Source: JBBRHH01 sp038222915 (GTDB taxonomy: Bacteria; Planctomycetota; Phycisphaerae; Tepidisphaerales; Tepidisphaeraceae). From it: a DNA stretch of 5,722 nt. Under the pieces are notes generated by a model that saw only the letters and a list, made by a program, of their open reading frames with translations, searched no databases and was not told the DNA's origin. Position numbers and translations under genes: made by a program. Shown one piece after another: positions 4,175-5,722 of the stretch; positions within the stretch are counted from its first letter, which is position 1, and each line of letters starts with the position of its first letter. The DNA lies in NCBI GenBank assembly GCA_038222915.1, contig JBBRHH010000415.1, positions 1-5,722 on the forward strand. The letters are read 5' to 3'.

Positions 4175-5722
4175 TCACCGTGGGGAGTCAGGACGCGGCC
4201 CCGTTAACCATTCTCCACCGCCCCGGCTGATGCCCAATGACCTGATTCTTGATGCAAGCGTCGTCGGCTTCATTCCAAGCAATTCTGCGGCCCCGCCAGA
4301 GCCGAAGATCTTACCCTCAGCTTGCCTTAACGCACCAAGGATGTTCTCGCGCTCCTGGCGTTTCAGATCTTCCCGCGTCAGGAGAGTGGTCGTCGATTGC
4401 GTCTGCTTTGTAGCGTGAGGGGTCTTCGCGGATTTCGCTTCCACGAGATCGAAGACCAGGGGTTCGCCTGCTGACAGAATAACCGCGCGCTCGACGGCGT
4501 TTTGAAGTTCGCGAACGTTGCCGGGCCAGTGATATGCGGTGAGTTGGCGCATCACGGTTTGCGTGATTCGGGGAAGGGGACGATTCATTTTCGCCGCACT
4601 CTGCTTCGCGAAGTGTGCGGCGAGTAGAGGAATGTCCTCCCGACGTTCTCGCAACGGAGGAAGTTCAATGGGGAAGACGCTCAAGCGGTAAAACAGATCC
4701 TGACGGAATCGGCCGGCCTCCACTTCGCTTTTCAGATCACGATTCGTCGCGGCGATGATGCGGACATCGACCTTGCGCACGCGAGTGTCACCAACACGCT
4801 CGATTTCCTGCTCCTGCAATACTCGCAAAAGTTTTGCCTGCATCGCCAGGGGCACTTCGCCGATTTCATCGAGAAACAGCGTGCCGCCCTCCGCCAACTC
4901 GAAACGCCCCGGTTTGTCTTTGATCGCGCCGGTGAAAGCGCCCCGGACATGGCCAAAGAACTCGCTTTCAAAGAGGCTGTCCGGAACAGCACTGCAATTC
5001 ACCTTGATGAGAACCCGGTCTTTGCGCGGGCTTTGTTCATGGATAGCACGGGCGATCAATTCCTTCCCCGTTCCACTTTCACCGTTGATCAGCACCGATG
5101 CATCCGTCGCAGCAACAAGCTGCGTTTGCTGCATGACCTTCCGCAGGGCGGGACTCTCGCCGATAACGGCACCGAAGTTGTGGTCACTCAGTAGCTCCTC
5201 GTACAAATACTCATTCTCGGCCTTAAGACGAGCCTGTTCCTGCTCCATCAGGATGCGATCTGTAATGTCGACGAACATGGTGCGCGTTGACGTACCGCTT
5301 GGGTCGGGTTTGGACCACCATTGAATCCAGATCGGCTTGCCGTTGTCCTTGCGGCGCAATTCCAAAACTACACCACTGGTGTCGGTGCCTGTTCCGACTT
5401 TCGCGAATGCCTCATCAAATCGTCGGCGAGCGTCGGGTGCGTCAGGAAGGAAGGAATGGCCGTAGGTTCCTTCGATTTCCTCCGGCTTGATACCGAGAAT
5501 CCGCATCGCGGCTCGATTGGCGCTGATGAAACGGGAATCGACGCCCTCATGCACGTAGGCAATCGGCGCTTCTTCGTACAAATCGCGAAAGCGCTGCTCG
5601 CTGGCGCCAAGCGACTGATTTGCCTGACGCAGTTGCTCGCTCAACTTGTGCTGCGAGCGTTCCAGCAAAGAGACCTTCCTGGCCGCCAACCTGAGCTCCA
5701 TTTGATCCATGACCAGGGCCGC
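4175..5722 (-). CDS. sigma-54-dependent transcriptional activator: (GAF)-PAS-AAA+-Fis HTH, 5' end outside window
   Basis: This is an enhancer-binding activator that uses ATP to open sigma-54 promoters. The first in-window ATG is at 5710-5708, but the frame stays open to the window edge and reads AALVMDQMELRL, typical of the end of a GAF domain, so the gene very probably starts outside. Counting from that ATG (511 residues): coiled-coil linker 12-36; PAS domain about 37-152 (EQRFRDLYEEAP to FVDITDR); second linker 153-175; AAA+ domain about 180-410. The AAA+ domain has Walker A GESGTGKE (210-217), GAFTGA (257-262) for sigma-54 contact, Walker B GGTLFLDEIGE (275-285), sensor I ATNRDL (321-326), arginine-finger region FRQDLFYRL (335-343) and WPGNVREL (395-402). 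The Fis-type helix-turn-helix is at about 467-493 (GGAAELLGMKPTTLASRIRSLGI), with FhlA-like GGAAELLG. All catalytic motifs are intact. There is no receiver domain, so the signal is likely sensed by PAS and GAF. It ends toward the polysaccharide operon; regulation of that operon is only a possibility. Confidence 0.95.
   Translation of the reverse strand, partial: AALVMDQMELRLAARKVSLLERSQHKLSEQLRQANQSLGASEQRFRDLYEEAPIAYVHEGVDSRFISANRAAMRILGIKPEEIEGTYGHSFLPDAPDARRRFDEAFAKVGTGTDTSGVVLELRRKDNGKPIWIQWWSKPDPSGTSTRTMFVDITDRILMEQEQARLKAENEYLYEELLSDHNFGAVIGESPALRKVMQQTQLVAATDASVLINGESGTGKELIARAIHEQSPRKDRVLIKVNCSAVPDSLFESEFFGHVRGAFTGAIKDKPGRFELAEGGTLFLDEIGEVPLAMQAKLLRVLQEQEIERVGDTRVRKVDVRIIAATNRDLKSEVEAGRFRQDLFYRLSVFPIELPPLRERREDIPLLAAHFAKQSAAKMNRPLPRITQTVMRQLTAYHWPGNVRELQNAVERAVILSAGEPLVFDLVEAKSAKTPHATKQTQSTTTLLTREDLKRQERENILGALRQAEGKIFGSGGAAELLGMKPTTLASRIRSLGISRGGGEWLTGPRPDSPR

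Overview
The window looks like part of a bacterial surface-polysaccharide gene cluster, followed by an unrelated transcriptional regulator on the opposite strand. The organism cannot be fixed from the sequence. Moderately high GC, weak or absent Shine-Dalgarno sites before most genes, a large sigma-54 activator and a mixed-origin sugar cluster would suit a Planctomycetota-like or other environmental Gram-negative bacterium, but this is a low-confidence inference.

Layout on the plus strand: 3-140 is the C-terminal tail of a truncated gene, probably a glycosyltransferase. A 100-base gap follows, holding a possible sigma-54 (-24/-12) promoter and a 16-base inverted repeat. Next come a hexapeptide-repeat O-acyltransferase (241-840), a family 2 glycosyltransferase (847-1815), a divergent polysaccharide deacetylase (1848-2768) and a sugar-formyltransferase-like protein (2765-3550). 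The last two overlap by four bases (ATGA). Gaps of 6, 32 and -4 bases indicate one transcription unit.

The acyltransferase and glycosyltransferase would extend and decorate a glycan or lipid-linked oligosaccharide. The deacetylase and formyltransferase form a plausible chemical pair: one frees an amino group on an N-acyl sugar, the other formylates an amino sugar. Base use changes sharply within the first ~20 codons of the deacetylase, becoming very G- and T-rich on the coding strand through both of these genes. This suggests that the pair has a different history from the genes upstream.

From 3551 to 4174 there is no convincing gene. The region holds an unusual degenerate tandem array with 11-base spacing (about 3660-3768), in which C-tracts alternate with A/T-tracts. 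It gives a regular G-quadruplex motif on the minus strand and ends in a hairpin. Further hairpins lie at 3933-3950 and 4101-4120. This is a convergent intergenic region, so one or more of these may end transcription.

From 5722 down to 4175 on the minus strand is a sigma-54-dependent activator: the end of a probable GAF domain at the window edge, then PAS, AAA+ (with GAFTGA) and a Fis-type helix-turn-helix. Its start lies outside the window. Whether it controls the polysaccharide cluster is open.
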